From an uncultured Oscillospiraceae bacterium (GTDB taxonomy: Bacteria; Bacillota; Clostridia; Oscillospirales; Acutalibacteraceae): DNA of 9,097 nt. The DNA lies in assembly GCA_910588415.1 (NCBI GenBank), contig CAJUPK010000064.1:3575-12671 (forward strand), written 5' to 3'. Positions 6,951 to 9,097 of the stretch are shown one piece after another. The position numbers were made by a program, and so were the translations under genes. The stretch's first letter is position 1; every line of letters starts with the position of its first letter. The notes beneath the pieces are model-generated. The model was not told the DNA's origin, did no database searches, and saw only the letters and a list, made by a program, of their open reading frames with translations.

Positions 6951-7412
6951 CTATCGAATCTTGTTATCAAAATCGTATAAAAACACGCTTTCACCCTCGT
7001 CTGTCTCGCCGGTATCCTGAAAGCCGAATTTCTCATACAAATGCACGGCCCGCTGGTTCTTCCGTTCCAGGGTGACCCACACCTTCCGGCTGCCATACTG
7101 CCGGCTGATTTGTTCCACAACCAGCGGCAAAGCCTTTTGGCCGTACCCCTTGCCCTGTTGGTCCACGTCTATCGTGTACCGGCACAACAGGGGCCGGTCC
7201 TCCTTCCAAAGGCCGTAGAACACAAAGCCCACGGCTGTTTCGTCATCGTAAACCACCCGGCAGTCCCAGTTCTTCTCATACACCGCTTGCAGCATGGAGA
7301 ACGCCGTGCTGGTCACCCATTGCTGGTCCAGGGGATTCTCATGCTCTGGGTCTGTGGTAAGAAACACCGCGTCCCGCCAGTTCTCTCTTGTAACAGGTTC
7401 TAAATGAAGCAT
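6951..7412 (-). CDS. GNAT-family N-acetyltransferase, BltD/PaiA-like (polyamine type possible)
   Basis: This 153-residue cytoplasmic enzyme transfers an acetyl group from acetyl-CoA to an amine. The acetyl-CoA binding motif A is YTIDVDQQGKGYGQKAL (79-95), with the pyrophosphate loop QGKGYG at 86-91. NQRAVHLYEKFGFQ (119-132) is the usual motif B end. The N-terminal LEPVTRENW and the VGFVFYGLW strand resemble the spermine/spermidine acetyltransferases BltD and PaiA of Bacillus, so a polyamine substrate is plausible, but the substrate is not proven by sequence. The ATG is 3 bp after the ispDF stop, and GGAGGG lies 7 bases before it inside the end of ispDF. It is followed by the fucosidase gene after 23 bp. 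Confidence in the fold is high, in the substrate low. Confidence 0.88.
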   Translation of the reverse strand: MLHLEPVTRENWRDAVFLTTDPEHENPLDQQWVTSTAFSMLQAVYEKNWDCRVVYDDETAVGFVFYGLWKEDRPLLCRYTIDVDQQGKGYGQKALPLVVEQISRQYGSRKVWVTLERKNQRAVHLYEKFGFQDTGETDEGESVFLYDFDNKIR

Positions 7413-7415
7413 TGC

Positions 7416-8603
7416 TTATCCCTCCTTGTCCAGCAGGCACACCGCCTGGGCGGCCATGCCCTCTTCCCGGCCCGTGAAGCCCATGCCCTCTTCCGTGGTG
7501 GCCTTCACACTGACCTGGCTCACATCTATGCCGCAGGCCCGAGCGATATTCTCCCGCATCTGGGGAACATAGGGGGCCAGCTTGGGCCGCTGGGCCATCA
7601 CCGTGGCGTCGATGTTGCCAATCCGGTACCCGGCCTCCTCCACCGCCCGGCAGACCGCCGAGAGCAGTTTCAGGCTGTCGGCCCCCTTGTACTGGGGATC
7701 GCTGTCCGGAAACAGGCAGCCAATATCCCCCAGGGCCGCCGCGCCCAACAGGGCGTCCGCAATGGCGTGGCAGAGCACATCCGCGTCGGAATGGCCCAAA
7801 AGGCCCTTTTCAAAGGGGACGTCCACCCCGCCGAGGATCAGCCTGCGGTCCGCAACGAGCCTGTGTACGTCGTAGCCGCTGCCAATGCGCATGTCCATCT
7901 GTCCCCTCCCTTCCCCCACCATGGCCCGGGCGAACAGCAGGTCCTCCGGGGTGGTGAGCTTGAAATTCTCATAGCCGCTGGGCGTGAACCTGACCCGGCC
8001 CCCCGCAGCCTCGATCAGCTGGCAGTCGTCTGTATAGCTCTCTCCCCGCTGCCGGGCCTTCTCCGCCGCGTACAGGTACAGTTCCCGCCGGAACGCCTGG
8101 GGGGTCTGCACAGCCATCAGTCGCTCCCGGGGCGGGGTGCTCTCTACAAAGCCGTCTTTTCCAGAGAGCTTGCAGGTGTCCTTGCTGGGCACTGCCGCTG
8201 TGGCAGCCCCAAAGGCCGCCGCGTCCTGGCACACTGCCTCCAAAGTCTCCTGACGTACCAGGGGCCTGGCCCCATCGTGGACTACCACATAGGGCCAATC
8301 CCCTTCCAGGGCCAGCACCCCGTTGTACACAGAAGCCTGGCGGGTATCTCCCCCCAAAGCGAAGCGGACCCGCTTGCCCCCAGAGGGCTGCTTCAGCCCC
8401 CGGGACAGCCGGGCCAGTTCCTCCTGGTCCTCTGGACGGCACACCACGCAGATCTCTTTCACCTGTTCACAGTCCAGCAGGGCCTGCAGGCTCCAGCAGA
8501 ACACCGGGCGGCCTTTCAGCAGGGCCAGCACCTTAGAGCGCCCGCCCCCCATGCGAGAGGAACTGCCTGCGGCTACCAGCACCCCGCCGAAGCCCCCCTC
8601 CAT
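7416..8603 (-). CDS. ispDF: Bifunctional IspD/IspF fusion of the MEP isoprenoid pathway
   Basis: This 395-residue fusion carries out two non-consecutive steps of isoprenoid precursor synthesis. Residues 1-235 are IspD, which joins CTP and methylerythritol phosphate. They show GVLVAAGSSSRMGGGRSK with R17 and K24, VVHDGARPLV, and ENFKLTTPEDL near the end. Residues 236-395 are IspF, which cyclises the CDP-ME phosphate. They show RIGSGYDVHRL with metal ligands D245 and H247, and LGHSDADVLCHAIADALLG with H279. IspE, which acts between them, is not in the window. The frame is open up to 8732, but I chose the ATG at 8603. AGAGGG lies 7 bases before it, homology begins at once, and the longer form would cross a -10-like box at 8659. 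An ATG at 8627 is a second option with a weaker site. It is probably the first gene of the unit running down to the nitroreductase. Confidence 0.93.
   Translation of the reverse strand: MEGGFGGVLVAAGSSSRMGGGRSKVLALLKGRPVFCWSLQALLDCEQVKEICVVCRPEDQEELARLSRGLKQPSGGKRVRFALGGDTRQASVYNGVLALEGDWPYVVVHDGARPLVRQETLEAVCQDAAAFGAATAAVPSKDTCKLSGKDGFVESTPPRERLMAVQTPQAFRRELYLYAAEKARQRGESYTDDCQLIEAAGGRVRFTPSGYENFKLTTPEDLLFARAMVGEGRGQMDMRIGSGYDVHRLVADRRLILGGVDVPFEKGLLGHSDADVLCHAIADALLGAAALGDIGCLFPDSDPQYKGADSLKLLSAVCRAVEEAGYRIGNIDATVMAQRPKLAPYVPQMRENIARACGIDVSQVSVKATTEEGMGFTGREEGMAAQAVCLLDKEG
7902..7912 (-). promoter_or_regulatory. Internal Shine-Dalgarno-like site at the IspD/IspF junction
   Basis: On the minus strand AAGGGAGGGGA stands just before two in-frame ATGs (7898 and 7892) that would start a free IspF reading MDMRIGSGYDVHR. 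The site encodes the linker residues EGRG. Placing a strong site exactly at the domain border suggests either a remnant of two formerly separate genes or separate translation of IspF from 7898 to 7416. GC-rich linkers rich in Gly can give such a site by chance. Confidence 0.4.
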
Positions 8604-8658
8604 GCCGGGACCCTCTGTTTGGGCCATGGGGCTGTCTGTATCCAGTCCTGTTTTTTCT

Positions 8659-8664
8659 ATTATA
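8659..8664 (-). promoter_or_regulatory. Possible -10 box of the ispDF promoter
   Basis: A perfect TATAAT on the minus strand lies about 55 bases before the chosen ispDF ATG at 8603. No good -35 box is found at 16-18 bases; the nearest candidate, TTGTGC, is about 23 bases away. The call rests on the -10 alone plus its position in the divergent gap, so it is tentative. Confidence 0.4.
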
Positions 8665-8800
8665 TAGGATGCCTCCCTTCCATGCCGGCACAAAGGAAAT
8701 GCGCCCGCATAAACCTGCCCCCATCTTAGCACAGAAATGAAAATTTTTCCACCCGCTTTTTTGCAAATTCCAGAAAATTCTTCTTATTTTTTAAAACCTG

Positions 8801-8830
8801 TTGCTTTGTCACCAGGCTATATGCTATTAT
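8801..8830 (+). promoter_or_regulatory. Promoter candidate for the Na/Pi cotransporter gene
   Basis: On the plus strand TTGCTT (8801-8806), an 18-base spacer and TATTAT (8825-8830) with an extended -10 TGC in front form a reasonable sigma-A promoter. Transcription would start near 8837 and leave a leader of about 110 bases. A weaker alternative is TTGCAA (8761-8766) with TATTTT (8785-8790). Confidence 0.55.
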
Positions 8831-8848
8831 TGTTTTGAATCGGCCTGA

Positions 8849-8873
8849 GACCAGCCTGCCCCGGCGGCTGGTC
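8849..8873 (+). repeat. Inverted repeat / hairpin in the leader of the Na/Pi cotransporter gene
   Basis: GACCAGCC and GGCTGGTC form a perfect 8 bp stem around the 9-base loop TGCCCCGGC. It lies about 12 bases after the predicted transcription start. No T-run follows, so it is not a simple terminator. It could be an mRNA stabilising or regulatory hairpin, or a protein-binding palindrome. It does not match any riboswitch class I recognise. Confidence 0.5.
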
Positions 8874-8947
8874 CAAGAGCCTGCTGGTACAGCTGCTTCC
8901 TTTTAAAGAGGAAACAGAAAACGAGGGAATGTGAGGAGCGGCAAATT

Positions 8948-9097
8948 ATGGACATCTTTTCAATCTTCACCCTGTTTGGAGGGCTTGCGTTCTTTTTGTA
9001 CGGAATGAACGTGCTCTCCGCGGGTCTGGAGAAAATGGTGGGCGGCAAGCTGGAGACCGTGCTGCGCGTGATGACCTCTAACCCCTGGAAGGGCCTG
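8948..9097 (+). CDS. Na/Pi cotransporter family protein (NptA/PhoU-type), N-terminal part
   Basis: Only the first 50 codons are visible and the gene runs off the right edge. The start reads MDIFSIFTLFGGLAFFLYGM, followed by NVLSAGLEKMVGGKLETVL and MTSNPWKGL. This is the typical beginning of bacterial Na-dependent phosphate cotransporters (PF02690 family). The first membrane helix (about residues 4-22) comes first, then an amphipathic re-entrant region before the QSSSA repeat that would lie further on. The protein would sit in the inner membrane and bring in phosphate with sodium. Full-length members often carry a C-terminal PhoU-like domain, not visible here. The ATG has AGGAG 9 bases upstream. 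It is the only plus-strand gene of the window and is divergent from ispDF. Confidence 0.9.
   Translation, partial: MDIFSIFTLFGGLAFFLYGMNVLSAGLEKMVGGKLETVLRVMTSNPWKGL

Larger units (their letters stand above)
8604..8947. other. Divergent intergenic region between ispDF and the Na/Pi cotransporter gene
   Basis: This gap of 344 bases holds no convincing gene. The stretch 8735-8840 is markedly AT-richer than the surroundings, with several A and T runs, as expected for back-to-back promoters. It contains the -10-like box for ispDF (8659-8664), the plus-strand promoter candidate (8801-8830) and the hairpin at 8849-8873. Small reading frames crossing it on either strand lack ribosome binding sites. 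Confidence 0.7.

Noticed and set aside
7404..8729. A 441-codon plus-strand frame opposite ispDF
   Set aside because: It mirrors a strongly conserved gene in GC-rich DNA. The predicted protein is rich in His, Pro, Gly and Gln with no recognisable domain and no ribosome binding site.
8604..8732. A longer ispDF product starting at 8732
   Set aside because: The added 43 residues do not match the IspD start, no ribosome binding site is present, and a TATAAT box lies inside the extension.
8827..9048. A 73-codon minus-strand frame overlapping the Na/Pi cotransporter start
   Set aside because: It overlaps the clearly recognisable start of the cotransporter gene on the plus strand and its peptide is not family-like.

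Overview
The window is a GC-rich stretch (roughly 60% G+C by eye) of a bacterial chromosome, almost fully coding. Several things point to a gut-type Clostridia member, most likely an Oscillospiraceae/Flavonifractor-like lineage. These are AGGAGG-type ribosome binding sites with tight ATGA overlaps, ThyX instead of ThyA, a fused IspDF, a lipoprotein solute-binding protein, an intracellular GH29 fucosidase and a NptA-type Na/Pi cotransporter. The lineage is inference from gene content; no rRNA or marker protein lies here. I see no mobile element, CRISPR array, tRNA or rRNA.

Layout. All genes but one are on the minus strand, so transcription runs from high to low coordinates. At the right edge is the only plus-strand gene, the start of a Na/Pi cotransporter (8948 to the edge). 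It is divergent from ispDF across an AT-richer gap of about 340 bp that holds promoter candidates for both sides and a leader hairpin. From there leftwards run ispDF (8603-7416), a GNAT acetyltransferase (7412-6951), a GH29 alpha-L-fucosidase (6927-5608), a two-module transglutaminase-like protein (5611-3275) and a nitroreductase (3221-2688). Spacings of 3, 23, -4 and 53 bp suggest one transcription unit. It ends at a hairpin plus T-tract near 2614-2573. The -35 box of a promoter for the next unit sits in that same T-tract. The second unit is a sugar-type solute-binding lipoprotein (2426-960), thyX (957-187) and tmk (190 to the left edge, cut), with a 2 bp gap and then a 4 bp overlap.

How the genes fit together. 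ThyX makes dTMP from dUMP and Tmk phosphorylates it to dTDP, so their coupling is a clear pathway link. The lipoprotein upstream has no permease or ATPase beside it. IspDF supplies two MEP-pathway steps for isoprenoid precursors. The fucosidase and transglutaminase-like genes overlap by ATGA, and neither product shows a signal peptide. They look like a translationally coupled cytoplasmic pair, possibly for breaking down a fucosylated peptide or glycoconjugate; that role is inference. The transglutaminase-like protein is the least understood gene here and the best candidate for something new.
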